64,000 nucleotides of DNA from positions 62,001 through 126,000 of the forward strand of contig CAZTNA010000006.1 in assembly GCA_964615305.1 (NCBI GenBank), written 5' to 3'. Source of the DNA: Bog-950 sp964615305 (GTDB lineage Bacteria; Bacteroidota; Bacteroidia; Chitinophagales; LD1). Positions 54,133 through 63,846 of the stretch are shown here, piece by piece (the first letter of the stretch is position 1; each line of letters starts with the position of its first letter). A program made the position numbers and the translations under genes. The notes beneath the pieces are model-generated. The model ran no database searches, was not told the DNA's origin, and saw only the letters and a program-made list of their open reading frames with translations.

Positions 54133-55680
54133 CTAAAAGGAGCGGCAAACTCTAATGCTATTCGAAATAAACTGCGAGCTATAAAACGGAATAAAATTCT
54201 CTCTGCGTTCTTGTAGCGTGCCTTCAGGGTACAACGTAGCATGTACCGCACGAATTTGATTTACGCTAGTTTCCTGTTTGCGCTTTTCGGCTTTCAGCAT
54301 TTTAGCTTCGAGGTTTTCGAGGGCAGTGAGTGCTTTCTGTTTTTCCGTAGCAGCACTTTGCTTTAAAGTAACATCAGCGGCTTCGGCTTTGGCAGAAACG
54401 GAAGCAAATAGTTCTTCGAGTTTTTGTTTTTCGGCAGCGAGATTTAGGTCGGCATTCATGCTTTGTTTCACAAAGCGGTTAATCAGTAACTCCACATCAC
54501 CCCTAAAATCTTCTACTGTTAAGTTTAGTTTGTCTAATTTTTTTTGAATGGCTTCGGTAATTACAAAAGCAGAACTGCGCAAGCAGAGAAGAGGATAGTT
54601 TACCTTGTAGTGTTCGAAGAGTAATTTCAGTTCGAGCCAATAGCTTAGTTCGCCCGCACCGCCTGTAAAAGCAAGATTAGGCAAGGTGAATTCCTGATAA
54701 AGCGGTCGGTAAATTACATTAGGGCTGAAACGCTCGGGGTGGTTTTCTATTTCCTGCTCCATTTCAGTTTTCGAAAACGAAAGAGTGGTGTTGTTTATTT
54801 CGAAACGCTGTGATGTGTTGTTGTAAACAATACGCTCGCGGTAGTTTTCACCGAGGTAAAAAAAATTGATGTCGCGGGGCTTTGCCTGCGCCTTGTAGTT
54901 GGCTTCCAAAAAATCAATGGTTGGTTTCAATACTTCCACCGCGCGCTGGTTCAACACTTCTTCCTTAATAAAGCTGCTGAAACTTTGTTTAAGCGCTTTG
55001 TTATCTCCATCGAGCACTACTAAACCGTGCTCCTTAAATATTTCGTTGACGAAGTATTGTGTGAATTTTCCGAAGGTGTTGTATCGCTTTATTCCTTCTT
55101 CAATTAATGAAGTTATTTCTGTAGCTACACTCAATACTTTTAGCTCATCCACGGCTGTTTTCATGGATGCGGTATTCCATTTACCCGATGCACCCGAGTT
55201 ACCATGCGCCCAATCTATACGCTTGCCGTTGATGTAAGTGTGGCTTAGTTCTTCTACATCGTGGTCTTCGGAGCCGAGCCAAAACACCGGCACGAAGTGA
55301 TGGCCGGGAGATTCGGCTACCAGTTTATTGGATAAAGAAATTATAGAGGCAATTTTGTAGATGTTGTAGAGCGGGCCTAAAAATAAACAGGGCTGATGTG
55401 CGGCCGTAATTGTGAAGGTATTTTCATGAAGCAGTGATTCAATGTTGCTGCTCACCGCGTTTGTAGTTGGAATATCAGCGTATTGCTGTTTCAATACTTC
55501 CACTAATGTTTTTCTGTCGGTGTTGTCGTTTGCTTTGTCGGTAATTATATTCTTGAATGCAGAAAAACTGAACGGATATTTGGTAAGTTGACTAAGTGCA
55601 GGAGAATGATTTACATAATTGGAAACTAAAGAGGGGAGGAGTGATGCCTGAGCAAGCGAAACAGGGTGAAGGGTATTCAT
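54133..55680 (-). CDS. bshC: Bacillithiol biosynthesis cysteine-adding enzyme
   Basis: 515 residues from the ATG at 55680 (MNTLHPVSLAQASLL), preferred over the in-frame start ten codons upstream. It adds cysteine to glucosaminyl-malate in the last step of bacillithiol synthesis. Family signatures: ITAAHQPCLFLGPLYNIYKI, VPVFWLGSEDHDVEEL, INFFYLGENYRERIV, RPLYQEFTLPNLAFTGGAGELSYWLELK and a long coiled coil near 430-480. BshA and BshB are not in the window, which is usual for unlinked genes. Confidence 0.93.
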   Translation of the reverse strand: MNTLHPVSLAQASLLPSLVSNYVNHSPALSQLTKYPFSFSAFKNIITDKANDNTDRKTLVEVLKQQYADIPTTNAVSSNIESLLHENTFTITAAHQPCLFLGPLYNIYKIASIISLSNKLVAESPGHHFVPVFWLGSEDHDVEELSHTYINGKRIDWAHGNSGASGKWNTASMKTAVDELKVLSVATEITSLIEEGIKRYNTFGKFTQYFVNEIFKEHGLVVLDGDNKALKQSFSSFIKEEVLNQRAVEVLKPTIDFLEANYKAQAKPRDINFFYLGENYRERIVYNNTSQRFEINNTTLSFSKTEMEQEIENHPERFSPNVIYRPLYQEFTLPNLAFTGGAGELSYWLELKLLFEHYKVNYPLLCLRSSAFVITEAIQKKLDKLNLTVEDFRGDVELLINRFVKQSMNADLNLAAEKQKLEELFASVSAKAEAADVTLKQSAATEKQKALTALENLEAKMLKAEKRKQETSVNQIRAVHATLYPEGTLQERRENFIPFYSSQFISNSIRVCRSF

Positions 55681-55782
55681 AATACTTAGGGCGAAAGTAA
55701 AAATTGCCACCTCACTCCCGGATCTGCTCTTAAAGGAGAGAGAAGAAACAATTGTACGCTTCGCGATGATTACATCAATAAG

Positions 55783-57213
55783 CTAATACCTGGTGAATTT
55801 TTGAGTGGTTGAGCCGTAACGAATGAAATAAACACCGGGAAGAAAGTTGGTAGTTTGCAGTTGATAACGAGCAGACAGCGGCACATCATAAAAAATTTTA
55901 CGTCCGGTGATGTCGAAAACTTCGATAGGTGTTTTGTTACCTTGTTCGGCCGACAAACCGATGAAGATAAGCTCATTGTGAAAAGGGTTTGGAGAAGCTT
56001 CCCAAGAATAATCTGATGAACCTACGTACTGGCTTATTGCAGTTAGGTGGCTGGTTTTAATCAACCATGCATCGAAGTTGCCAGAGGCCGTTGATTTTGA
56101 ATTGCCCGTGATGTAAATGCTGCCGTTGTGTTCGATAAGATTATGCGAAAGATCGGACGAATCGGTAGTCAGTGTTTTATACCAGAGTATATCTCCATTG
56201 GTTTCCATCTTCATTAAAAAAATATCGGTAGGTGCTGAGGGGCTCGAAGAAATATTGCCGGAGATAAACATAGTGCCGTCCGGAGCCTGAATAATTCCAC
56301 GGGCAAATTCGTTGCCGGCACCACCCCAGGCTGTGTCCCAAACAAGGTTGAGTTGCTTATCATATTTCCAGATACTTAGCTGCTGGCTGTTTCCGAAATT
56401 GGTAGTATAACCCACTGCAAACAGATAGGTGCCATCGGTGCCCAGCCCCAGTGCATCGTCCATAAAGCTACCACCATTGTAAATTGCAGAATCTTTAAAG
56501 GATAAATCGTTTCGGTTAAAAGAAGCAATCAAGCCATCACCATCAAAGAGTGAAGCAGGTCCTGTAGCATTCCAACGACCGGCAATGTAAATGGTAGAAT
56601 CATCTAAAACCATTTCGCCATTTGCTTCATCAAAGCCGGGGCTTCCCCATACAGCCGTGTCGATAAAATTACCCGAGTAGTCCATCTTTAAAAGCAAAAC
56701 ATCCTGCTGTGCTGTGCCTCCTTGACTTTTTGTCCAACCACTTATATATATAGCATCATCGGCAAGTTCGAGCCCGTCTATTTCTTCGTAACCAAAACCC
56801 TGGTTGTAATTTCTTATCCATGCCGTATCGCCATTGGTTTTGTTGTAGCAGATAATTACTGCATCTATTGGGCCATTGAGCACACCATTTATAGCTCCTG
56901 TGCCCACTGAATAAACATAATCTCCGCGCTCTTTAATATTGAACGCGCGATTCCACCACGTAATACCATAATGTTTGCTCTCCCAAATCTGTTGACCGGC
57001 TTCATTTAGTTTGTAAATAACAAACTGTTCTTTAATGGAGTTTTCGCGCTGAAAAGTAGCCCAGTAAAGAAAGTTGCTGTCATCGACACATACAGCCCAT
57101 GCTTCGTCTTCGAGACCGCTGTTTCGCGATATAGTCCAAACGGTGTCTAAAGCCGATTGAGCAGCCGAGGGCACATAGAAGAAACTGATAAGCAGCAGGG
57201 CAATCTGTTTCAT
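55783..57213 (-). CDS. Beta-propeller protein with T9SS sorting domain
   Basis: 476 residues: signal peptide 1-19 (PSAAQ), then propeller-like repeats (DDAIYISGWTKSQGG, DDSTIYIAGRWNATG, DGTYLFAVGYTTNFG, DGTMFISGNISSS, NGSIYITGNSKST) of the WD/SBBP type. The C-terminal WEASPNPFHNELIFIGLS to NFLPGVYFIRYG is a T9SS type A domain with SPNP in place of YPNP. It is similar in design to the protein at 13087-14694. No catalytic motif. Surface exposure is inferred. Confidence 0.87.
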   Translation of the reverse strand: MKQIALLLISFFYVPSAAQSALDTVWTISRNSGLEDEAWAVCVDDSNFLYWATFQRENSIKEQFVIYKLNEAGQQIWESKHYGITWWNRAFNIKERGDYVYSVGTGAINGVLNGPIDAVIICYNKTNGDTAWIRNYNQGFGYEEIDGLELADDAIYISGWTKSQGGTAQQDVLLLKMDYSGNFIDTAVWGSPGFDEANGEMVLDDSTIYIAGRWNATGPASLFDGDGLIASFNRNDLSFKDSAIYNGGSFMDDALGLGTDGTYLFAVGYTTNFGNSQQLSIWKYDKQLNLVWDTAWGGAGNEFARGIIQAPDGTMFISGNISSSPSAPTDIFLMKMETNGDILWYKTLTTDSSDLSHNLIEHNGSIYITGNSKSTASGNFDAWLIKTSHLTAISQYVGSSDYSWEASPNPFHNELIFIGLSAEQGNKTPIEVFDITGRKIFYDVPLSARYQLQTTNFLPGVYFIRYGSTTQKFTRY

Positions 57214-57353
57214 GTATAGTGGCTAAGTTAGTATTTCTGAAGGAGGGATACATTTTGTGTTCGATTACACAGATCAAGGCAGAAAATAATGACAGTGGTA
57301 ATGCAATAAGAACTTAGAGGTAGAATGCTGTATTTGTATTATCCGTGTAATCA

Positions 57354-58667
57354 TCACGTATTAACATCACCATAAAGATCAAACTCCTCGGCTGAAGTAA
57401 TCTTTACGTTCGCAAAATCGCCAACTCGCACATAGCTCTTCTTCGCATCTACCAACACTTCATTATCTACTTCAGGCGAATCGAATTCGGTGCGGCCAAT
57501 AAAGTGCCCGCCTTCTTTACGGTCGAAAAGCACTTTGTAAGTATTGCCTATTTTCTGCTGGTTCAGTTCTAACGAAATACTTTCCTGCACACTCATCAAC
57601 TCGGCAGCGCGTTCTTCTTTTACTTCCTGTGGAATGTTGTCCTCGGCTTTGTGCGCACGGGTATTTTCTTCGTGGCTATAGGTAAATACACCCAAACGGT
57701 CGAAACGCATATCTTCAACAAACGAAGTCAGTTGCTTGAAATCCTGTTCGGTTTCGTTCGGATACCCCACCAGCATAGTAGTGCGGATGGCAATAGAAGG
57801 AATACGTTCGCGTATTTGGTGAATCAGCTCGCGGGTTTGCGCATTAGTAATGTTTCTGCGCATAGCGGTCAGTATATTATCAGCCGCATGTTGCAATGGC
57901 ATATCAAGGTAGTTACATACTTTCTCGTTTTCGGCAATGGCATCAATTATCTCCATCGGAAACTGTGCAGGGTAAGCGTAGTGCAAGCGAATCCATTCAA
58001 TGCCATCTACCTTACTAAGTTCAGCCAGCAACTCGGGCAGGCGTCTGTTCTTGTAAATATCCAGGCCATAGAAGGTAAGTTCCTGCGCAATGAGCATTAT
58101 CTCCTTTACTCCCTGTGCCGCCAGTTTCTTGGCTTCGTTCACTAACTCCTCCACAGGCCGCGAAATATGTTTGCCCCTCATCAACGGAATAGCGCAAAAC
58201 GAACAGGTGCGGTTACACCCTTCCGATACTTTCATGTAAGCATAGTGCAGTGGAGTAGTAAGGAAACGTTCGCCAATCAGTTCGTGCTTGTAATCAACTT
58301 TCAATGTCTTGAGCAAACGGGGCAACTCCATAGTTCCGAAGAAGGCGTCTACTTCAGGAATCTCAGTTTCCAGATTGTCTTTATAGCGTTGGCTTAGACA
58401 GCCTGTAACATATAATTTTTCAATCCGTCCTTTACTTTTTGCTTCGGCATATTCTAAAATGGTATTTACCGATTCTTCTTTAGCTCTATCAATAAATCCG
58501 CAAGTATTTACAATTACAATATCACGACCTTTACTCCATTTGTCGTGCTTTACATCGTAACCACCATGACTAAGTTGAGCCATCATAACTTCGCTGTCAA
58601 CCAAATTCTTTGAACAGCCGAGAGTGATAACGGATACTTTATCTTTCTTAATAGATTTTGTCTTCAC
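57354..58667 (-). CDS. rimO: Ribosomal protein S12 methylthiotransferase RimO
   Basis: 437 residues. A radical-SAM enzyme that methylthiolates Asp of ribosomal protein S12. The N-terminal UPF0004 domain carries Cys in ITLGCSKNLVDSEV, IVNTCGFID and VTGCLSQRY. The radical-SAM triad is in EGCNRTCSFCAIPLMRGKH. The C-terminal TRAM domain includes RTEFDSPEVDNEVLVD. The start is GTG at 58667, directly abutting the ftsY stop codon, so translation is coupled to ftsY. Confidence 0.95.
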   Translation of the reverse strand: MKTKSIKKDKVSVITLGCSKNLVDSEVMMAQLSHGGYDVKHDKWSKGRDIVIVNTCGFIDRAKEESVNTILEYAEAKSKGRIEKLYVTGCLSQRYKDNLETEIPEVDAFFGTMELPRLLKTLKVDYKHELIGERFLTTPLHYAYMKVSEGCNRTCSFCAIPLMRGKHISRPVEELVNEAKKLAAQGVKEIMLIAQELTFYGLDIYKNRRLPELLAELSKVDGIEWIRLHYAYPAQFPMEIIDAIAENEKVCNYLDMPLQHAADNILTAMRRNITNAQTRELIHQIRERIPSIAIRTTMLVGYPNETEQDFKQLTSFVEDMRFDRLGVFTYSHEENTRAHKAEDNIPQEVKEERAAELMSVQESISLELNQQKIGNTYKVLFDRKEGGHFIGRTEFDSPEVDNEVLVDAKKSYVRVGDFANVKITSAEEFDLYGDVNT

Positions 58668-59624
58668 TTAACTTGCTTTAAAAAGAGTTTCTACAAATAG
58701 TTTTTTGTTGAACACCTGTAACTTGTCTATCGCCTCGCCTACACCAATATACTTAACCGGAATATGAAACTGGTCGCTGATACCCAACACCACACCGCCC
58801 TTAGCTGTTCCGTCTAACTTAGTTATGGCTAATGCTGTTACCTGTGTAGCGGCTGTAAACTGTTTGGCTTGCTCTACCGCGTTTTGTCCGGTTGAGCCAT
58901 CTAACACCAGTAACACCTCATGCGGTGCATCGGGCACTACTTTCTGCATCACCTTCTTAATCTTGGCAAGTTCGTTCATTAAATCAACACGATTGTGCAA
59001 ACGGCCTGCTGTATCTATAACCACCACATCGGCACCAATAGCCACTCCGCGTTCCACCGCCTGATACGCCACCGAAGCCGGGTCGGCATTATGTTGCCCG
59101 CGCACCATTTCCACATCGCTGCGCTTGGCCCATACTTCTAATTGATCAACAGCAGCCGCACGAAAGGTATCTGCCGCGCCCAGCAGAATTTTTTTTCCGT
59201 TGTTTTTAAACTGATGAGCCAACTTGCCAATAGTTGTTGTTTTGCCCGCGCCATTTACACCCACTACCATGATAACGTAAGGTTTTTTATCAGCCGGTGT
59301 ATCAAAGTTATCAGCATCTTCGTTTTTGTTCTCTGTTAGTATGCCTTCAATCTCAGTCCGAATCAATTGATTTAACTCAGCAGTTGTTACAAACTTGTCT
59401 TTAGCAGCACGGGCCTCAATTCGCTTGATAATTTTAATGGTGGTAGGTAGTCCCACGTCTGATGACACCAGAGCTTCTTCCAAATCATCAAGCACCTCAT
59501 CGTCAATCTTTGACTTGCCGGCTACAGCACGTGTAATTTTTGAAAAGAAACCTTCTTTGGTTTTTTCTAAACCTTTGTCAAGGTCATCTTTTTTTTCTTT
59601 TGTAAAAAATGAAAACAGCCCCAT
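58668..59624 (-). CDS. ftsY: Signal recognition particle receptor FtsY
   Basis: 318 residues. GTPase docking SRP-ribosome complexes at the membrane. G1 GVNGAGKTTTIGKLA, G2/G3 DTFRAAAVDQLEVWA and DTAGRLHNRVDLMNEL, G4 ITKLDGTAKGGVVLGI, then IKYIGVGEAIDKLQVF (VKYIGVGE). The short acidic N-terminal region (FFTKEKKDDLDKGLEKTKEGFF) is typical of Bacteroidota FtsY. Part of the conserved rpmB-rpmG-DUF4295-ftsY-rimO order. Confidence 0.97.
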   Translation of the reverse strand: MGLFSFFTKEKKDDLDKGLEKTKEGFFSKITRAVAGKSKIDDEVLDDLEEALVSSDVGLPTTIKIIKRIEARAAKDKFVTTAELNQLIRTEIEGILTENKNEDADNFDTPADKKPYVIMVVGVNGAGKTTTIGKLAHQFKNNGKKILLGAADTFRAAAVDQLEVWAKRSDVEMVRGQHNADPASVAYQAVERGVAIGADVVVIDTAGRLHNRVDLMNELAKIKKVMQKVVPDAPHEVLLVLDGSTGQNAVEQAKQFTAATQVTALAITKLDGTAKGGVVLGISDQFHIPVKYIGVGEAIDKLQVFNKKLFVETLFKAS

Positions 59625-59644
59625 GTTAAAATGATATGGTATGA

Positions 59645-59680
59645 AACAAAAAAAGCATCTCTCTTGCCGAAAGATGCTTC
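59645..59680 (-). terminator. Terminator after the ribosomal-protein operon
   Basis: An 8-bp perfect stem, AAGCATCT with AGATGCTT, followed on the minus strand by a run of seven T. It lies between the DUF4295 stop and ftsY start, so ftsY may need its own promoter or read-through. Confidence 0.8.
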
Positions 59681-59700
59681 TAAAAAAATCTACTAATGAA

Positions 59701-59871
59701 CTAAACTTCTTTACCGGCTAAAAAGTCCTGCACTTTGTCTTTGTGCACAATCTTTTCAAGAAAAGAATAGTTATTGGTTTTGCTTTTTACTGCTTTAATA
59801 ACTTTCACATAGTCTTTAGAACCTACAACGGTAGCACGGTCAGTTCTAGCGTTTTTTGAAATTTTTGCCAT
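59701..59871 (-). CDS. DUF4295 small conserved protein
   Basis: 56 residues (MAKISKNARTDRATVVGSKD... to ...LAGKEV), basic and helical. It is a very short gene universally paired with rpmG in Bacteroidota and annotated DUF4295; suspected to be ribosome-associated but without a proven role. It starts 23 bp after the rpmG stop on the same strand. Confidence 0.9.
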   Translation of the reverse strand: MAKISKNARTDRATVVGSKDYVKVIKAVKSKTNNYSFLEKIVHKDKVQDFLAGKEV

Positions 59872-59894
59872 TTCGTTTAATCTTTAAAAGTTAA

Positions 59895-60083
59895 TTACTT
59901 AATTTCTTTGTGTACAGTTACCTTCTTCATAAACGGATTGTATTTTTTCAATTCAATACGTTCGGTAGTGGTTTTGCGGTTCTTGTAAGTCATATAGCGG
60001 CTCATGCCTGGTACACCTGCTGCCTTTTGCTCAGTACATTCTAAAATAACTTGTATGCGGTTGCCTTTGCTTTTCTTTGCCAT
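59895..60083 (-). CDS. rpmG: 50S ribosomal protein L33
   Basis: 62 residues of the large ribosomal subunit, MAKKSKGNRIQVILECT, YMTYKNRKTTTERIELKKYN and FMKKVTVHKEIK. The CxxC zinc pairs are absent (one Cys only), so this is the zinc-free form. It follows rpmB by 19 bp. Confidence 0.95.
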   Translation of the reverse strand: MAKKSKGNRIQVILECTEQKAAGVPGMSRYMTYKNRKTTTERIELKKYNPFMKKVTVHKEIK

Positions 60084-60102
60084 TGCTTTGCGTTTTAAAT
60101 AG

Positions 60103-60345
60103 TTAGTTCAATTTAATTTCGCCTTTCTTGCTCAGATCTTTGAGATAATTGTAGATGCCTTTTTTGTTGATGGTACGAAGGGCAGCTACACTCACTTTCA
60201 ACTCAACCCATTCATCCAATTCAGGAATAAAGAACTTCTTCTTTTTCAGGTTAGGCAAAAACTTGCGTTTTGTCTTCACGTTTGAGTGCGAAACCGAATG
60301 CCCGAACATAGGGCGTTTTCCGGTCAATTCACATACTTTGCTCAT
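60103..60345 (-). CDS. rpmB: 50S ribosomal protein L28
   Basis: 80 residues from the ATG at 60345 (MSKVCELTGKRPMFGHSVSH), which is the family N-terminus; the longer frame to 60369 is rejected. It is a zinc-free type with a single Cys. First gene of the rpmB-rpmG-DUF4295 operon. Confidence 0.95.
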   Translation of the reverse strand: MSKVCELTGKRPMFGHSVSHSNVKTKRKFLPNLKKKKFFIPELDEWVELKVSVAALRTINKKGIYNYLKDLSKKGEIKLN

Positions 60346-60366
60346 TGCTTTATTTTTAAGAGGGCG

Positions 60367-60397
60367 CAAATATGTAAGAATATTTGAAAAATACCAA
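60367..60397 (-). promoter_or_regulatory. Putative promoter of the rpmB operon
   Basis: On the minus strand TTGG (60394-60397), 19 bases, then CATATTTG (60367-60374), one mismatch from TAnnTTTG at the first base. The expected start lies about 15 bases before the rpmB ATG. Confidence 0.5.
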
Positions 60398-60547
60398 TGC
60401 CCCCCTATTTGACAAATAATAACTGCTACTTTATATTGTTACAACACTTTTTTGGTGTATCAAAAAATGTTTTTTTAGTAACCGAAATTAAAGACACACT
60501 AAGTGGTGCTTCCATCACTGGAAACTACTTATCTAAAACTAAGCGCT

Positions 60548-61417
60548 ATGCGACAACTTAAAATCTCTAAAAGTATTACTAACCGCGATAGCGTTTCGCT
60601 AGAAAAATATTTAAGTGAAATTGGTAAAGTAGATCTTATAACCGCTGAAGAAGAAGTGCTACTGACCAGAAGAATAAAAAAAGGTGATACCACTGCTCTT
60701 GAGAAACTTTGCACTGCCAACCTGCGGTTTGTAGTTTCGGTGGCTAAACAATACCAAAACCAAGGGCTGCCATTGGCCGATCTAATTAATGAAGGTAACC
60801 TGGGTTTATTGAAAGCGGCTGAACGTTTCGATGAAACACGGGGATTTAAGTTTATATCGTATGCCGTTTGGTGGATTCGCCAGCAAATCATGCAGTCGTT
60901 GGCCGAACAAAGCCGTATAGTACGGTTGCCGTTAAATAAAGTAGGTGCTATTAGTAAGGTGAATAAAGCGTTTGCTGAACTTGAGCAGGAGTTTGAACGT
61001 GAACCAACACCCGAAGAACTTTCGAATCTTCTGCAGGTTGAATTGGAAGAAGTGCGCCAACTAATGGGTATGTCCGGAAGGCACGTTTCAGTTGATGCAC
61101 CTTTGCGTGCAGAAGAAGAAAGTTCTTTCCTCGAAATTATGATAGATTCAAATTCACCGCAAGCAGATATAGATGTGGCTTACCACGAGTCATTAAAAAA
61201 AGAAATTGAACGAACACTCAACAAACTGCCTCTTCAGCAGTGTAAAGTATTGAAAATGTATTTTGGCATAGGCATGGAAGTTCCATTAGCCTTAGATGAT
61301 ATTGGCGCTAAATACGGTATATCTAAAGAGCGAGTACGGCAGATAAGAGATGCAGCAATAAAAAAATTAAAGGCGACCGATAAAACCGCCCGCCTTAAAG
61401 AATTTCTCGGAAGTTAG
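60548..61417 (+). CDS. rpoD: Primary RNA polymerase sigma factor (RpoD/SigA)
   Basis: 289 residues from the ATG at 60548 (MRQLKISKSITNRDSVSLEKYLSEIGKV), the canonical Bacteroidota start; the extension from 60503 is rejected. Region 1.2/2 has GNLGLLKAAERFDETRGFKFISYAVWWIRQQIMQSL. Region 3 begins SRIVRLPLNKVGAISKVNKAFAELEQEF and region 4.2 ends ISKERVRQIRDAAIKKLKA. Bacteroidota primary sigma is short, as here. It recognises the TTTG/TAnnTTTG promoters found elsewhere in the window. Confidence 0.97.
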   Translation: MRQLKISKSITNRDSVSLEKYLSEIGKVDLITAEEEVLLTRRIKKGDTTALEKLCTANLRFVVSVAKQYQNQGLPLADLINEGNLGLLKAAERFDETRGFKFISYAVWWIRQQIMQSLAEQSRIVRLPLNKVGAISKVNKAFAELEQEFEREPTPEELSNLLQVELEEVRQLMGMSGRHVSVDAPLRAEEESSFLEIMIDSNSPQADIDVAYHESLKKEIERTLNKLPLQQCKVLKMYFGIGMEVPLALDDIGAKYGISKERVRQIRDAAIKKLKATDKTARLKEFLGS

Positions 61418-61430
61418 TTTTTACCTACTT

Positions 61431-62105
61431 CTATCTTCTTCTCAGAAATATTAATACATAGTACATCAAAGTGGCAAGTGAACCTAGTGCTGCAACCACA
61501 TAGGTCATGGCAGCCCATTTCAAAGCATCTTTAGCCATTTCGTGTTCCTGCGATGATGTTACTCCAGAGTTTTCTAGCCATACTAACGCTCGTTTTGATG
61601 CGTCAAACTCTACAGGTAGGGTAATAAAACTAAATAGCGTAGTTAACGCAAACATGACAATTCCCGCTAACAATAAATAAGGGAAAAAAGATAGAGTTAA
61701 AACTCCAAAAAGTAGTATCCACTGCATATAACGAGAAGAGAAACTTACTGCCGGCACCAATTTAGAACGCATGCCCAACCAAGCGTAAGCCTTGGCATGC
61801 TGCACAGCATGACCACATTCATGTGCAGCTACAGCTGCAGCAGCCACACTTCTGCCTGCGTACACTTCAGGCGAAAGGTTCACAGTTTTTTCTATAGGAT
61901 TGTAGTGGTCAGTGAGAGAACCTTCTACAGATACAATTTTTACATCAGTAATGTTGTTGTCTGCAAGCATCTTGGCGGCAATCTGCGCACCTGTCAAGTT
62001 GCCGCGAAAAGCAATTTGCGAATACTCGTTAAACTTGTTTTTTAAACGCATGCTAACCAACCAACTTATTAGCATAAATACTCCCAGAATAATGTAAATA
62101 CCCAT
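61431..62105 (-). CDS. Membrane zinc metallopeptidase (YugP/Zn_peptidase_2 family)
   Basis: 224 residues. An N-terminal helix (1-18), the zinc motif HECGH in AAAVAAHECGHAVQHAKAY (HExxH form), and three further hydrophobic helices (about 120-165 and 200-220). GNLTGAQIAAKMLADNN and DHYNPIEKTVNLSPEVYAGRSVAAAAV are family segments. Site of action is the membrane; substrate unknown. Confidence 0.9.
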   Translation of the reverse strand: MGIYIILGVFMLISWLVSMRLKNKFNEYSQIAFRGNLTGAQIAAKMLADNNITDVKIVSVEGSLTDHYNPIEKTVNLSPEVYAGRSVAAAAVAAHECGHAVQHAKAYAWLGMRSKLVPAVSFSSRYMQWILLFGVLTLSFFPYLLLAGIVMFALTTLFSFITLPVEFDASKRALVWLENSGVTSSQEHEMAKDALKWAAMTYVVAALGSLATLMYYVLIFLRRR

Positions 62106-62291
62106 ATTGTTTTTTTTAGTTCTGCAATGCTACTAACAATTTGCGTGCTATAAAGTTCTGTTCATTGTTTTGTCAAGATTTAAGACGGACTGTCATTAAA
62201 TTTATTTTCCGGCTTTTAATATTCTGACAAAATGAATGGAATTTAATAAGGAAAATACAAAACGGAACTAAGCAAGCTATGTTTGCGTATT

Positions 62292-62299
62292 TATATTTG
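62292..62299 (+). promoter_or_regulatory. Putative -7 box upstream of the secreted-protein gene
   Basis: TATATTTG is a perfect TAnnTTTG match 28 bases before the ATG at 62328. No TTTG stands at the expected 19-base spacing. Confidence 0.45.
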
Positions 62300-62327
62300 C
62301 ACAAAACAAATTCGACAATTCAGACTA

Positions 62328-63839
62328 ATGACTCAAAAAATATTGCTTCAGGTTCTTATATCACTTATTTCTGTTTTTGGTTTCTCATTTAGTATTGACA
62401 TAAAAACAAGTTCTGTAATTTCAATGCCCGATGTAGAGGTGGTGGGGGAGCATAATAACTCGTGGTATGTAATAGGCTTTGAAAAGAAGGGCAATCTGAA
62501 TAAACCTCCCCAATTTAAAATATTCAAGTACGCACCAGGGTTTAAAACGTGCAAAATATCTGTTCTGAACCCATCTTTTGGCGAAAAAACTTATTACATA
62601 CGAACAGCATTTGTGGGAGGCAAGTTGAGTATGTTTTATGCGGTATGCGAACGAAGAACCGATGAAGAAGCAATGTTAGATACGCGAGAAGGTCATAAAG
62701 TGCTGCCGGTGATTTATCGTAAAGATTTTGATGTGAACACACTCGAAGCTATTGGACAACCTGTACTGGTACACGATGAACGAGATGAATATTTTGCACT
62801 TTCGGGTATAGATGTATTGCAGAGTGATGACCGATCCAAAACAGCTATTCTATTTAAACCGTTCTATAAACACCAGAAGTTCAAAATAGTAGTGGTTGAT
62901 AAAAATGGAAACCCGGTTTTGAGCCGTACGTGCGATTTTAAACCTATGAAGCAGTATCTGCGTTTTTTACAAGCAGGTGTAAACAATGAAGGTAATGTTT
63001 TTATTAGTGCTAAGGTTCGAGATGATGTAATTACTTACAAACCTACCTCTGATAAAAATCAAACTCCATACTATATTTTTTCTGTGGCTGCAGGCAGAGA
63101 TAATTTTCAACTCGATTCGGTGGTTTCTCCAGTAGGTGGTAGTAAGTACCTGAATGACCCTGTGTTGTCAGTTACTCAAAGTGGTGAGTTGATATGGGCA
63201 GCAGATTTCTATGGCGATGTTAAACGCGTTATGCTCACCGGTACTATGCTGTTGCGGTTTAACCCCGATCTAAACAGAACAGCTAATCGTGATGTAATGC
63301 CTGACGATACTTTTTTTCCTCAGGCTACAACGTTTTATAAGTCGAAGAGCGAAATGGAGTTTTCTAAGTCCAAAGTACAGCAAGTGCTTCCGCTGAACGA
63401 TAACAGCTTTTTGTTGTTGTGCGAGTATCAGGATTCAACGGTAAACGGAGCCGAGCGCAATTATTTGCTGGGTTATATGTTTGATGATAATATGGCTGTA
63501 TCAAATACCTACTTTGTAAACAAAAAACAGAAAAGTCAAAAATATAGTTATGCTTTTTCAGCGCAGCCACACTACAAAGGAGGCAATGTATATGTGTTCT
63601 ACAATGGCGATTGGTTTAGTGACGAAGAAAATAACATGAACTTGCTTTGCAAGCAACTTTCCACTGATGGAAGCGAGCCGGCAGCACAAAAAGTGGTTAA
63701 TACATCGGATAATTTTTTTACTAAATGCCGAAACGTTTACAGAAGTTTCGATGGCAGAATATTATTCGAAGAAGTAAAACTCGTTGATTATGAAGATGTA
63801 ACTGAAGAGGTGAAATTGCTTGAAATTACGTTGAAGTAA
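62328..63839 (+). CDS. Secreted protein of unknown function, beta-rich
   Basis: 503 residues from the ATG at 62328 (MTQKILLQVLISLISVFGFSFS, a signal peptide); the upstream in-frame ATG at 62283 precedes the TATATTTG box and is rejected. The mature part has propeller-like repeats of about 50-60 residues (for example RFLQAGVNNEGNVFISAKVRDD; GGNVYVFYNGDWFSDEENN) but no classified motif. No T9SS CTD is visible. Function not assigned. Confidence 0.7.
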   Translation: MTQKILLQVLISLISVFGFSFSIDIKTSSVISMPDVEVVGEHNNSWYVIGFEKKGNLNKPPQFKIFKYAPGFKTCKISVLNPSFGEKTYYIRTAFVGGKLSMFYAVCERRTDEEAMLDTREGHKVLPVIYRKDFDVNTLEAIGQPVLVHDERDEYFALSGIDVLQSDDRSKTAILFKPFYKHQKFKIVVVDKNGNPVLSRTCDFKPMKQYLRFLQAGVNNEGNVFISAKVRDDVITYKPTSDKNQTPYYIFSVAAGRDNFQLDSVVSPVGGSKYLNDPVLSVTQSGELIWAADFYGDVKRVMLTGTMLLRFNPDLNRTANRDVMPDDTFFPQATTFYKSKSEMEFSKSKVQQVLPLNDNSFLLLCEYQDSTVNGAERNYLLGYMFDDNMAVSNTYFVNKKQKSQKYSYAFSAQPHYKGGNVYVFYNGDWFSDEENNMNLLCKQLSTDGSEPAAQKVVNTSDNFFTKCRNVYRSFDGRILFEEVKLVDYEDVTEEVKLLEITLK

Positions 63840-63846
63840 ATACAAG